This document shows, piece by piece, positions 24,201-29,050 of a DNA stretch of 64,000 bases. Source of the DNA: Humisphaera borealis (GTDB lineage: Bacteria > Planctomycetota > Phycisphaerae > Tepidisphaerales > Tepidisphaeraceae); assembly GCF_015169395.1 (NCBI RefSeq), contig NZ_CP063458.1, positions 4,340,001-4,404,000 on the forward strand, read 5' to 3'. Below the pieces are notes generated by a model, which worked only from the letters and a program-made list of their open reading frames with translations, was not told the origin of the DNA and made no database searches. Within the stretch, counting starts at the first letter, position 1; every line of letters begins with the position of its first letter. The position numbers and the translations under genes are program-made.

Positions 24201-27200
24201 TGGGTCCCACACGCTGCTGCTGACCGCCGGCACCGGCGATATCACGACGCATGCCGCGGTAGGGGGATTGACGCCTCTGGGCGCCGTCACGATCGCATCG
24301 GCGGACGACGTCACGCTGATGGCAGGGTTCGCTTCGACGAATCTCACGCAGGTGGCGGGATCGGGAACGACGTCAGTGCAGGGCCTGCTCAGCACGACGG
24401 GGCTTGCGGGCGTATCGATCACCGCCGACACGATCGAAGTCACCGCGACCGGCGATATCACAACGGCCGGCGGCTCGGTCGACCTGAACGCCGACACCGG
24501 CACGCTGACGATTGTCGACGGTGCCACCGTCAACGCCGGCAGCGGAACAATCACGATTGAATCGGTCGGCGATGCGACGATCACCGGGCTGACGACGACG
24601 AATGCAACGGCTTCGGCGGTCTCGATCACCAGCAACACCGGTGCGATTATCGATGCCGGTGAAACGACCGCCGACATCACCGCCAACGCCTCCGGGGCAA
24701 CAACCCGGCTGCGGGCCGCCGGAAACATCGGGGCGTCAACCGATGGTCTCGAAACCAACCTGGCGACGCTCGATGCTGCCGTGACGACCGCCGGCGACAT
24801 CTACATGAGCGACGCCGGTGCGATCACGCTGGCAAGCGTAACGTCTCCGAGCGGCGACATCGCGATCACCGCCGCCGGCACGATGAGCGCCCAACTGGTA
24901 GACGCCGTCAGCGGGACCGTTACGCTGCGGACCACCGCGGGCAACCTGTTGATCGGCGATGTCTCGGCCAGCGACAGCGTCAACGCGACGAGCGAAGCCG
25001 GCAGCATCCTGGATAACGGCGAGAGCGGCACCGATGGCGTTACGTCGCCCGTCGTCGAACTCGCGTCGTTCAGTGGCATCGGTACGACTGGCGCTCGGCT
25101 GGTCGTCGTCACCGACGATCTCACGGCTCTAGTCGAGCATCCGACTACTCACGCGGCGACCAACGGCGACATCTACATCGCTTCGACATCCCTCGCGGGC
25201 CCGCTGGCGGTACGCAACCTCTCGACTGCAACAGGCACGATCGATCTCAGCCACACCGGCAGCGACGCCGAGGTGGAGCTGGCGAGCACCAGCGGCGGCA
25301 GCATCGCGATTTCCGTGGCTGACGGCACGCTGACGGCGACTTCCGTCACCGCCGGCGGCAGCGGTAACGTGAATCTGTCGACCACTACGGCCGACGAAGA
25401 CGTGCTTGTCGGCAGCGTGACCGCCGACGGCAACGCCGTCACGATCACCTCCGCAGGCAGCATCGTGGAAAGCGGCGACGACGTCGGCGTGGATCTGCTG
25501 ACGTCGAGCCTCACCCTGACTGCGGCCGGTTCAGTTGGCGAAGACTCCAACCCGATCGAGATCAACGCCGATCAGCTCTCGGCCGAGGCCGACGGCATTG
25601 CCGGCGGCATCTTCCTTACCGAAACCGACGACGTCGTCGTTACGAAGCTGGTCGCGTCCGGCGACATCACGCTGGCGGCCGGCGGCATCATCGCCTTGAA
25701 CTCGACCGGAACCATCCGTTCCGACGAGAACCTGAACGGTGCCCACGACGCCGTGTCACGCAACATCAGCTTCCTCGGTGCGGTGGAACTGCTCCGCAAC
25801 ACCGCCATCACCACCGGTACCGCCGACGGCTCGATCCGCTTCGCGGATACCCTCGGCGGGGCCCACACGCTCACGCTGACGATGAATGACGGCGCGATCG
25901 ATTTCGACGGCGTCATCGGGACCGGTGTCACACCTGTCACCGCGCTTACAGTCAGTTCAGCGTCGGTCGTCACCTTCGCCGATGACGTGCATGTCGGCAC
26001 CGGCGGCCTGAGCGTGACGGCGTCGGTCGGCGTGACGTTTGACGGTGACTCCACCGTGAACGGCAATGTCGGCCTGAACGTCAACAACGCCGACAACACC
26101 GGCAGCGTGAACGTGAACGGCGACTTCACCACGACCAATGGCGGCAACTTCATCGTCAATCACGACGGCACCGCCACCTTCGCAGACGGCATCGTGTTCG
26201 ATATCGCCGGCGACACCCGCTTCACCGGCACCGGCCGGGTCGAGTTCGGCTCGATCACCTACAACACCGGCGGCGACATCGAGTTCAACCAGGGACCGCT
26301 CGTCCTCACCAGTAACACGGTGATCGACACCGGCACCGGCGGCGGCGACGTCATCTTCCGCGACGAAGTCCGCGGCGGATACGACCTGACGATCATTGGG
26401 TCCGGCGGAGACGTCCTCTTCGAGCAGGCCGCCGGCACCACCGGCGAACCACTCGCCACGCTGACGATCACCGGAGCCGACGACATCACCTTCCAGCAGG
26501 GCGTCGTCACCAGCGGCGACGTGAACCTGACCGCGACGGGCGATGTCGTCTTCGCCGGCACGCTCGATTCGGGCGAATCCATCGACATATCCGCCACGGG
26601 CGTGGTCAGCTTCGCCGATCAGGTGAACGCCGAGGCAGGCCTGGTCGTCACCTCAGGCGGTGCTTTGACCTTCACCGAAACGGTGACAGTTGCCAGCGGC
26701 ACCACCGACCTGACGCACGGCGGCACGCTGACGATCCCGACCGGGGCCGACTTCAATCTCGGCGGAGAGTTCCACGAGCACGGGACGGGCAGCGTTGTCC
26801 TTGGCGAGGTTTCGATCACCACCAGCGATGACGACATCACCTTCGACGGCGACATCAGCCTGACCGGTGCTGCCACCTTCGATACCGGCGATGGCCCGGG
26901 TGATGTGACGTTCAACGGTTCGATCAACGGCCACCACACGATCGTGGTGACGGCCGGCACAGGCGATGTTCGGTTTGACGAAGTGGGGCAGACCGTTGCC
27001 GTCGATACGGTCACTGTGGAAGGTGCGGCGATCACGCTGGTCGACAGGTTCAATACTGCCATTGGCGCAGACCTGCTGTTCACTGCGACGGGCGATATCA
27101 GCTTCGGAACAGCGACAGATGTGAGTGTCGGCGGGCTGGTTGAAATCACCACTTCGGCGTTGTTCGACATGGCCGCCGGCTCGAGCCTGACCGCCCGCGA

Positions 27201-28941
27201 GGGTGATGACATTGTCATCACCGCGAACGATGTGAGCCTGACCGGCGGAACCGGTTCCGTCACGGGCACCGGCCTGCTTATCCTGCAGCCTTTGGATAAC
27301 TCACGCGGCATTGTGGTCGGCACCCTTGGGGTTGCCAGCGTGCAGGCGGCTGGGTCGACCTTGCAGATTGGGGCGAGTGAGATTGCCGCCCTTGGCAGCG
27401 GCTTCGATGCGGTCCTGGTCGGCCGGGGTACACAGGGAGGCTACGATTCGGGCGAGGACGGCGACCATACCATCACGGTTTACAATGCGACGTTCAGTTC
27501 AGATTTCTATCTGCGTTCGCCGGGCGAAGAGGGCCAGATTCGGGTCTCGGGCAACCTTCGCGGTCTGAGCGACGTGAATCTCGAGCTTTGGGCCGGTGAT
27601 GACATCCTTGTGGACGGTACGGTTCGCGCCACCGGGTCGGGCAACATTACGATCCACGCTGACAGTACCGAGGACGGCGTCGGCGCGGTGCGCATCGCTC
27701 AGAGTGGCGATGCCTCGGTCCGGGCCGAACTCGGTGACGTGTTGCTGATCGGCGACAGTGTCTGGGCCGGTTCGACAGGTGGCGCGGCGGAGGTATCGTC
27801 GCGAGACGGCACCGTGCAACTCTCCAGCACCGACGCCGAGGAAGGCCAGATCTTCGTGTTCAATGACCGCTCGCTGATGTCGGCCGGGATTGACGTCCTG
27901 GTGGGCAGCCCCGAAACGCCGGAAAACAGCCCTTCGTTCATTCGCGTGGAAGGCAACGTTCTTGCGGGCCGGCACATCTGGGCGCGGTCGCGCGGGCCGA
28001 TTGAACTGGGCAACTTCCGACTGCGGGCCCGTGGCGTGGTCAGCGTGCTCGCTGACGGCGACCTCCGGATGGAGAACGGCACGGCGGTCGGACAGGGCGG
28101 CCCGGTGAACCTCATCGCCGATGCCGACGCCGACGGTACCGGAACGCCGATCCAGACAGACGTCCGCGTCAGCGAAACCGGCGACGTGAACCTGAGTGTG
28201 CGAGTGAACTCGGTGAAGATCAAGGGCGTGCTGTCGGCCGGCGATAAGGGCAAGGCCTGGGTGACTGTCACCAACAACGCCGCGACCACGATGGAAGGCA
28301 ACGTTCGTGTGTTCCTGTATGCCTCGCTCGATGGAGAGCTCGATGCAAGCGACGCGATCATCGGGCAGTACGCCAAGGTGTTGAAGCTCAAGCCGGGCGC
28401 CGGCAAGAAGCTCAGCTTCGCGATCGCTGTGCCGGCCGATCTGCCGCCGGGCGATTACCGCATCATCGGCGAGGTGCTGCCGTACCGGGCCGATCGCCCG
28501 GCGGCTGCCGCCCCGACGACCGCGAACGATTCGAACGTCGATGCTTCAGGATTGCTCCTGCGGGTCCGTCGGCCGGATCTGACGGCATCGGTTCGGTCGA
28601 GCTTCGACGGCGGAACCTTTGCCGCAGGCCGAGTGGGCAAAGTGACGATCAGTGTTGCCAACCAGGGTGAAGTGCCCAGTGTGGGCAATGGCACGGTAGT
28701 TCTCTATGCCACGCCGGACGGCACGCTGGGATCAGCAGTCGAGGTCACGCGTCTGACCACCGCACTTGCCCTCAAGGCGGGCAAGGCCAAGGCTGTCAAC
28801 CTGAAGGTATCGCTGCCCGGATCGCTCGCCGGCGGAACCTGGAAGTGGCTGGCGGTTGTGAACCCCGACGGCGCGGTCGCCGAGGCTGACCTTTCCAACA
28901 ACAGCGGCGTTGCCGGTAGCGCGTTTAACATGGCGGCGTGA
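6295..28941 (+). CDS. Giant LEPR-XLL / DUF4347 / RTX-like / beta-solenoid surface protein
   Basis: A single open frame of 7,548 codons with no interruption. The N terminus is a basic leader ending in MEPRVMLS (residues 36-43), a variant of the LEPR-XLL motif found at the start of large planctomycete extracellular proteins. Next come a DUF4347 domain (about 66-208) and a long stretch of small beta modules containing repeated (V/L)ADL..D.NAAL units. Then follow hemolysin-type calcium-binding repeats (GNGNDT, 3141-3252), GxGY repeats (about 3376-4156), a ~3,000-residue Gly/Thr/Ala/Asn-rich filamentous-haemagglutinin-like beta-solenoid, and two CARDB-like domains at the end. I can find only four cysteines. 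No sortase, dockerin or PEP-CTERM anchor ends the chain. It is probably a secreted adhesin or matrix/S-layer-associated filament; export route and ligand are unknown. No secretion genes lie beside it. A leader with hairpins precedes it and a strong terminator follows. Confidence 0.93.
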   Translation: MWTPDRLSQLIRQFRERKDLLAAGPGRGSRAHAEQMEPRVMLSIAKAIDAAAPDVRSLAAAQASRPLVFVDAGVARTTNLPADAEVITFVAGADPIATITRELAGRSNVRSVSIVSHGASGALSLGGKSVVRQDLFEKAEELKKWSASLAGDASIALYGCDVASGSGGELFVESLARLTGATVAASTDVTGPAALGGDADLEFVAGDKSDVQSLLAAADFSATLAFAITPSGGTTTHEVSGSATVVDSGVVVTASGDTSTTALVRIATNYRNGEDVLAVSYGGITPVFTAGTGTLSLTSAGALTAAQWEAVFRAVTFTTATSAPNLTARGITFTIGSTTSAGKSLTPDLPVDTATQDRIVEALDVVEAIGTKIGTFSGANAGLNNDTEVPFTGGLKVTDLFYPNSADLDSNGNPVTDWGRSVQPHQIGSYLALSDAADNYFNAAGTITDLAGLKAALEARLTSIVPGTSAVRNVTVAFSKPAASDARSITITIAIANTRGDDISLDLPDLQRDLGLYLPTPPTITVGGGADIEFSISVDLQGHTYGSTLAQNKTTLAFTRLNALAGFTFSNVTTTAEFGLIRGQLVGASGVVGAKIPVSFSGATSRTLNSWATDGSDVTAFSGTLSGTANLDLPVTASLGGVAATTANSKIVVVDSNIFDDTAPSYTTTDFSNVLYFSTLKVEDVIGEILKVKDLYTTLANSDDALFGVNVPFLKDKTLGELFDFGSLFQSAIGAKVDIVEPVLNTPGRDALTDYRLPLSSDSTPVPSMWSDLRAAFKFGVVVNNTWPIVTVTVAADNTRETLADLITDVNAALTTAGLQIQASNISGKMSLKATNVAVQKFAIVPVAPDAARLNPTAPASDLTTLTLNQAYYYTVTGTTTGTVTGTNYYTTATPVAAAAVHAGILASGTTGVVKVTRVGAMPVVWGSQRNGITSGAAVLTGNAYLIESAESDLRRLGIVDYGSELTALDQYTEGRVRASLALPADLSTNAQFVVTSGNESVTVDILDQSRTSVADTLADVQAAMATAGLTGKLAARLIDSDNQVLTGEPEVGEDYRLELYLPEGGAWTEFDIEPASDVAAYRMVALGFLVGDVSATPRPSSLRTFEDFSNGGLFPTISITPVYDAVAGTVTLQFAATGTSTPTVDAGFDFNPDPVGRIKPTNQSLTFTPTVNSDIAFGLEFKLGPANPIFFASAEAVPANGRLTTDAHFDLEFVLQDKFAVTVPATWTSANNNVQDLVADINRALKQAVPSGGGTADLTSDRMIARRQLDSDKLELITATPANGGSATAISHTAGVLSSDLTFAVTYDGDSYLVTVPAADTTTNTSFADLVLDLNAALSTVTLDADIDGVIDSDEATLSLADKLFFTTIATAAGASDSNVYLFATSPGSTAWPATITLSASRTDSAVTELGFDDGADGDLSSSTARASGTTSYLRNHTNGSALAGGSLALTVPTFAGSVTYGFNKLDFASISGGSVAAEMDVLIGSGVDAGSTLISNSPASYLDRTLTGAGGAGNAAAAITLEDITSGSADIDNNAAIAISIADISDTTAIVEIPVGVPIPVPGQVNGVLTSTGTVNFLYEGAKYTVSVLAANTTTNASVADLAADFSAALSSVTRTVSGVPALGFNASSMFTITAGDDALIVSAKTPTANPDFAVASFVPGLSAFGEVGLQGAFGPATVAQALADVMPVMDTLQSQMDAFANIPLPLVELTLNDLIDIKGDMLRRIESFRDMSVTTPEQIATALSAAFSIPTDYVSVAFDSANNAYRIDLKVETGVATEKPLDLTLADFYRFTNDTAPEGLSRLVDTGSRSPLTVKIKSTSVLSIGIDLTDPDAPRTFLYGHDGSDDLDLENGTSVQLAIEASADGINFTAATGAFGVFVRDGNATLGGPVVTSGGQPVYTFDEDTNQLHFARQGTAATLTVTLGGNDGKFYLDPAGVEKDAFDLDNFEAVFEGTAEVNLPMFTPTELMNPFTNRTVNVRIQGTGLTDVHPGGNVMSLHIGDLQAYADHVLEAVDLQNQISDIYTTAGGNPNGAQQNAIDSLTADLTDLRDGGAVEIFTPDVEDANSGIKAPTLLDILRDPAILVDPLDILFGTIETGLRALDNLNIPVIGPALGDAVDDVFGWRTGWLLDLRNNMRGKGEAVFESIKESIYNVLGPGGIDLLLKDNGIRSVDGMVQADSMDDVGLDFLDEDGNKMTGLGGYGAHAVEFKLRLGQTLLDTGADISFNFDALAPAFTLGVDGGLSFKLGWDMTFGFGYSIDDGFYVVTDSNPVANELELRFEAGLRGDGYHFQVAEKSDSPTGYAIKDKDGNWVRGPRKGDGSRDIINVLPVDETGTPLDGNDLANVQMPQEVCDDDSLSAAGPGFDEEVYWVVAAQDGSDWVPAYIDKLGFYRPQQGATWAAINGGDDEFNPDQMIEYNQTAPFNGFGSLFFLNLSATDKPKIGLGALGDAEYFYDPSEASTITSNGRNDDEFGVNRNNSLPTRIAGRIGINLKDPSDEAGGYVARPGPSLTGFLLMDGSNPLGGEPVLDDDGNTIPVLLNEDDNDTWYTIKPAEGVTNPTTLADYEFDAPINEDPSENRITWGELRQGGTGLFEFVLNAEAVVNLSMVLTVSEDANIPRLTADFNLDWRTDSMTPPANPFDTTTEQKRDLVPEVGMNNIRLDLGSFLTKLIKPIAVEVDKTLKPIDPLISAIQTKIPVISDIAGRPIKLTTLLYTFGGPKGQAVATLIEMAILVRELSGVMAAVPDDANVYLPIGNFWLAKISSGPLGQPGMGKTIYYDNSEVSAPSITQRNQSLIADPGAGLNSVTNAMGKLDAQDKESSSQPGISNPNDKGGFSIPILEDPITIFKLLMGEDVPLVTYSLPKLNFSFEQSIPLVRIICFEAGIRLNLQMKGQLAMGYDTRGIRMFKDSGDPADLMQGFYVSDRANADGSGADVDEFWFRASIAIYGEIDLYLAKGGIEGGFALTGSVNLNDPNNDGKLRVVEAYDLVKYTGNPLDLADLSLSGEVYARYYYWVGLKIWTPWKTYKITLYSGGKTFARLELFNVSREGNDGPPTFAGVVTTINPDGTENPSTLLINAGPAAEKRVSNQDPLKALDGAERFRIWNETPGSNTVKVQYKNWDQNYTQTYNNVSRVVVYGGEYDDYIDASALNGIPVEIDGGNGNDTILLGNAATGSQSILTGGNGNDVITAGGGNLRIEGNGGNDTITAGSGTNEIDPGDGNDTVTGGGSGSTNKLFLRRSFGKDTVTLDTAALINLLDYVDSTLPLVGTLQGAGSTIYAGDTNVTTFSLGAVTEIRGSEGRDVFNITNPTTRNANNGKGLILRGHESVDTYNFVGDTMSGVATDGITIDDGIRPTSTATIGDITLSDPCKKIKEIKVATGGASYASAPEVVITDDGGTGTGARAVASLDKDGKVQGIYVLDGGEDYTDPVVALVDRVSYGDKMIFTSTTAGAVTLDKQGNGGSDYRITSGGKSIKFAGWTTPGVPRPKTWNVSETDNVEINLPNGTLELNDHLDIQESLTVTAKRMDLNAAITADTVKITTERGFALDHPIQAVNNGDISIRVSGKNIGSPSDIATAAATVVDGEVTGITVTNPGAHYDFAPVVAIVDERGYAARAVATINGSGQVTGITVLDGGFGYLSTPAPRVIISPPASIRLAANVSSSTVGSDPGAGDGRGQITLQADLGAIVNMGEVFFPNGSNIEFKHGDFRYKSTDSLDDITTTAFPTTAGGQGAAATAVLDADGRIERIDVTNGGSGYDADLLPTVIIQGAGTATAIVSGGQITGFKITNPGEGYPSAPTVTILPNGFGKIVGEDSDATALNRTHIKSAGGSLKAISYYGIGDPSRPIKTDVDRLVAQTLGDGAGINILEKDGVRIGTIDHVNGISTIDGDVAVTTFAGTLHLGQPVQAMNANGMLLWQDAAKTIPIYVRDNAGNIIYEGGQLQTGVGQIKLTADDVDINSFVGATGGQLILQPVKFDAPIGLNGTQGRATVSVSGPTGSVSINTLYSGRGYTTTPMVTLPAPGERAYGVANVVNGAVQSALVTFGGKRYNSTYQPIVTFVGGGQNGGTPGSNGTPGTAATATAAYDADGVVTGITITGGGTGYITAPELRISLPGVQATAVATVIDGRISGITFTNPGANYAEPPQIKIEAPYQFSLEAEEVQYLEDGFREVVIGRDDGSHTFQAANASFNDAVRLRAPRTGGTMQVESLSVDAGPVVIVGSGHTLNMTSAAPNVTGTYVEVDDNIVIHDNVNAAITATTAHVLIFGVGKGKIDGVANSLTENLTITDVGDVTVTGAIGSTNPIHDLTINSSGAGNIALQQAVTIEGDLHIVKGGNITFGGALTVGGNLIIDDGASVSFNGTVSVGGNMTISKATTVAFAQNVSVVGNLLMGNSSDPTKLQAVTFANNARMDVDGTVQIYADEDISFGNRVGNTKVPDSVTLRSDTGSISFAAQVVVTGGTLTIQKSDDVTFGHDVTVGTLSVTAAGETRFNRAVNAGTLDVLSQELVVFSNQLNISTGNATITADEVDFAGNSSTIKTVGAAINNAVLTIKPYTAGRNIGIGSPPAVFGVMDMNDTDLAAIATGWAQVHIGDETAGTGTVTVGSIGTQQGGTISYLANNTAIHGGNITVVQPVDMALSTGTLRLHARTGDVTTNAVLNGTALERGSIVRIEADAGNINLNQPVYATSEIQLIASGNVTEGASSFVSTSGLRVTAGGSITMLHASNAVTTVTMAAADDPMQFREDSGYAIGTVNGQSGMSAGTGNITLTTIGGVVTQTQAIVAGGLSLQGANTTWTLVNAGNDIDTLTANTGKVTFLDSDDLTVGTIGSSSGITVTDDVTLSSVQALTVNNAVTTSGPGDVSLTSTAANVLINANGDISSAQTIGIAAVTGIASSGDLIAANGAITLSATAGTINTSGVVTATSGGVSYTATGAVTVTAAVTTVTSGNISLTSSTDVVNLGAAGDLLSVGTIAVAGYAGVDSDADMTSAGATGVTSANAGIDLSGNSVTTNGAVTHSANTTLAITGSTTAGGANGAVSLTSVTSSITLGAAADISAAKTITAAAVTDFISSADLTTAAGAIGVTVSAGTLSSAGVVSATAGNAGFTATGNVAMTGPVTTVTSGNVSLTSSAGQVTTSAAADLLSAGTIAVAAFAGATLTGDMTAAGAVSANVANGSAYIDGKTQTTNGAVTFVAQDSLDLLGTITAAGASGNVVLTSNGFVVVLQGSADIVASGTITATAADNVNNMADWTAAGAIIATATNGGVSSSGTIVSSGSSVAFSGPVVSNDGPINASTSIAMTASDTVSNTATLTSGTTTSLSGTNTVTTSAAISAGSDVTITGNDIAASTSITTTNDNVTFTGRVTLPGNLTITTGAGAGNISFSDTVDGPGGLDLTAGTGNITFDSDVGDMGQRPAFLTIHSATVAHFDRGANTTGAQSMTAGTVELGGTFDASTNLASITINAVLSLHGSARVSTQNGTVSVASIVGNSNHFVFSTGAGTATVTGDATGIDILHFHDENGNNTGTMNFLGNVQAQSLSAARENFSINFLGDSTEITNHVGLQNMGVATFGDESTDEIHLIGGLTAAGGANNPASVHLAGTLTTDAAAVILGVTILDTDAAIDTTHAGNGGAIDFTGTLNGTHNLRLNSGNATIDFDAAVGATNALAAVTIDAHAGLTAHSTFTAASITQTAATGATTFTGAVATSAAGGINLTGLDLTFGNTVTTTTGGVTIDGEDVLFSGAVDSDGNIAITATGSSTFNAAVLGSGATGITVNAASSAFNSTATTDNDGSINVTTTGDAHFGGAVNSDANLVVSGDDVDFDAAVTTAGSTGIDITAGTVDFDAAVATTGDGFMDIVATGLVNFDSTVNVAGANGIIIDATDITFLGAVTTPGEVILDHTGTLTIAAAADFSIGGAFSQTGAGAVSTAGDITTTNDTVSFNGPVTLTGNVAIATAGGAIDFDSTLNGSHTLLLTAGTGDITTHAAVGGLTPLGAVTIASADDVTLMAGFASTNLTQVAGSGTTSVQGLLSTTGLAGVSITADTIEVTATGDITTAGGSVDLNADTGTLTIVDGATVNAGSGTITIESVGDATITGLTTTNATASAVSITSNTGAIIDAGETTADITANASGATTRLRAAGNIGASTDGLETNLATLDAAVTTAGDIYMSDAGAITLASVTSPSGDIAITAAGTMSAQLVDAVSGTVTLRTTAGNLLIGDVSASDSVNATSEAGSILDNGESGTDGVTSPVVELASFSGIGTTGARLVVVTDDLTALVEHPTTHAATNGDIYIASTSLAGPLAVRNLSTATGTIDLSHTGSDAEVELASTSGGSIAISVADGTLTATSVTAGGSGNVNLSTTTADEDVLVGSVTADGNAVTITSAGSIVESGDDVGVDLLTSSLTLTAAGSVGEDSNPIEINADQLSAEADGIAGGIFLTETDDVVVTKLVASGDITLAAGGIIALNSTGTIRSDENLNGAHDAVSRNISFLGAVELLRNTAITTGTADGSIRFADTLGGAHTLTLTMNDGAIDFDGVIGTGVTPVTALTVSSASVVTFADDVHVGTGGLSVTASVGVTFDGDSTVNGNVGLNVNNADNTGSVNVNGDFTTTNGGNFIVNHDGTATFADGIVFDIAGDTRFTGTGRVEFGSITYNTGGDIEFNQGPLVLTSNTVIDTGTGGGDVIFRDEVRGGYDLTIIGSGGDVLFEQAAGTTGEPLATLTITGADDITFQQGVVTSGDVNLTATGDVVFAGTLDSGESIDISATGVVSFADQVNAEAGLVVTSGGALTFTETVTVASGTTDLTHGGTLTIPTGADFNLGGEFHEHGTGSVVLGEVSITTSDDDITFDGDISLTGAATFDTGDGPGDVTFNGSINGHHTIVVTAGTGDVRFDEVGQTVAVDTVTVEGAAITLVDRFNTAIGADLLFTATGDISFGTATDVSVGGLVEITTSALFDMAAGSSLTAREGDDIVITANDVSLTGGTGSVTGTGLLILQPLDNSRGIVVGTLGVASVQAAGSTLQIGASEIAALGSGFDAVLVGRGTQGGYDSGEDGDHTITVYNATFSSDFYLRSPGEEGQIRVSGNLRGLSDVNLELWAGDDILVDGTVRATGSGNITIHADSTEDGVGAVRIAQSGDASVRAELGDVLLIGDSVWAGSTGGAAEVSSRDGTVQLSSTDAEEGQIFVFNDRSLMSAGIDVLVGSPETPENSPSFIRVEGNVLAGRHIWARSRGPIELGNFRLRARGVVSVLADGDLRMENGTAVGQGGPVNLIADADADGTGTPIQTDVRVSETGDVNLSVRVNSVKIKGVLSAGDKGKAWVTVTNNAATTMEGNVRVFLYASLDGELDASDAIIGQYAKVLKLKPGAGKKLSFAIAVPADLPPGDYRIIGEVLPYRADRPAAAAPTTANDSNVDASGLLLRVRRPDLTASVRSSFDGGTFAAGRVGKVTISVANQGEVPSVGNGTVVLYATPDGTLGSAVEVTRLTTALALKAGKAKAVNLKVSLPGSLAGGTWKWLAVVNPDGAVAEADLSNNSGVAGSAFNMAA
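6490..6918 (+). other. DUF4347 domain of the giant protein
   Basis: Runs from PLVFVDAGVA to LEFVAGDK (residues 66-208). It shows the family's conserved marks: VSIVSHGASGALSLGG (a His-Gly pair) and IALYGCDVASG...GELFVESLARLTGATVAAS. DUF4347 usually sits at the N terminus of very large bacterial adhesins. Its SHG and YGCD elements recall clan CD peptidases, so self-processing is conceivable but not shown. Confidence 0.8.
8662..11150 (+). repeat. Degenerate 'ADL-D-NAAL' modules in the giant protein
   Basis: At least five diverged copies of a module in which a beta-hairpin (for example VTVTVAADNTRETLADL) leads into an amphipathic helix (ITDVNAALTTAGL). They are visible near 8662-8755, 9298-9390, 9958-10041, 10201-10320 and 11026-11150. 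They probably come from an old internal duplication of an adhesin-like domain; the family name is not recognised. Confidence 0.55.
15715..16050 (+). repeat. RTX-like calcium-binding repeats
   Basis: Residues 3141-3252 contain nonapeptide-like units GGNGNDTIL, GGNGNDVIT, GNGGNDTIT and GDGNDTVTG, introduced by GGEYDDYIDAS. These are hemolysin-type calcium-binding repeats, which form a Ca2+-dependent beta-roll outside the cell. They would make folding of this part depend on extracellular calcium. Confidence 0.85.
16420..18762 (+). repeat. GxGY / 'G-ATA' repeat cluster
   Basis: About nine copies of a roughly 35-residue unit with the pattern G-x-x-Y-x-x-x-P-x-V-x-I followed by A-x-A-x-V-x-x-G-x-V-x-G-I. 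Examples are GITVTNPGAHYDFAPVVAIV and ITGFKITNPGEGYPSAPTV. Blocks lie near 16420-16620, 17035-17255, 17491-17720 and 18262-18762, separated by solenoid-like text. Similar repeats occur in other huge surface and phage-tail-like proteins; their role is unknown. Confidence 0.65.
18970..28190 (+). repeat. ~3,000-residue FHA-like beta-solenoid
   Basis: A low-complexity region dominated by T, G, A, V, N, D and S with a period near 20 residues, for example DVTFGHDVTVGTLSVTAAGE and GNVSLTSSAGQVTTSAAADL. It includes near-duplicate blocks, such as FNGPVTLTGNVAIATAGGA (nt 24.1 kb) and FDGDISLTGAATFDTGDG (nt 26.8 kb). The pattern predicts a right-handed parallel beta-helix like filamentous haemagglutinin. 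At about 4.8 angstrom per turn it could reach tens of nanometres from the cell. Confidence 0.7.
28195..28938 (+). other. Tandem CARDB-like domains at the C terminus
   Basis: Two Ig-like units of about 120 residues each. Unit 1 contains VTVTNNAATTMEGNVRVFLYAS and ends LPPGDYRIIGEV. Unit 2 has VTISVANQGEVPSVGNGTVVLYA and ends WLAVVNPDGAVAEADLSNNSG. Both match the CARDB (cell adhesion related, found in bacteria) pattern, and a similar domain is present in the lectin-like protein at 40-42 kb. Confidence 0.75.
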
Positions 28942-28986
28942 GCGGAATCGTGCCGTTTCCGCGAATCGAGTCGATTGCTCAATGAA

Positions 28987-29023
28987 AAGATCCGCAGGCG
29001 TTCAATGAACGCCCGCGGATCTT
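28987..29023. terminator. Bidirectional terminator between the giant gene and the sigma factor gene
   Basis: AAGATCCGC-a-GGCGTTC / GAACGCC-c-GCGGATCTT forms a 16-bp stem with one internal mismatch and a 3-nt loop. It lies between two convergent genes and ends in TT on one side with AA on the other, so it can stop transcription from both. Confidence 0.85.
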
Positions 29024-29050
29024 ACTTGGTACTTTGTTGTCAGCTGACGG

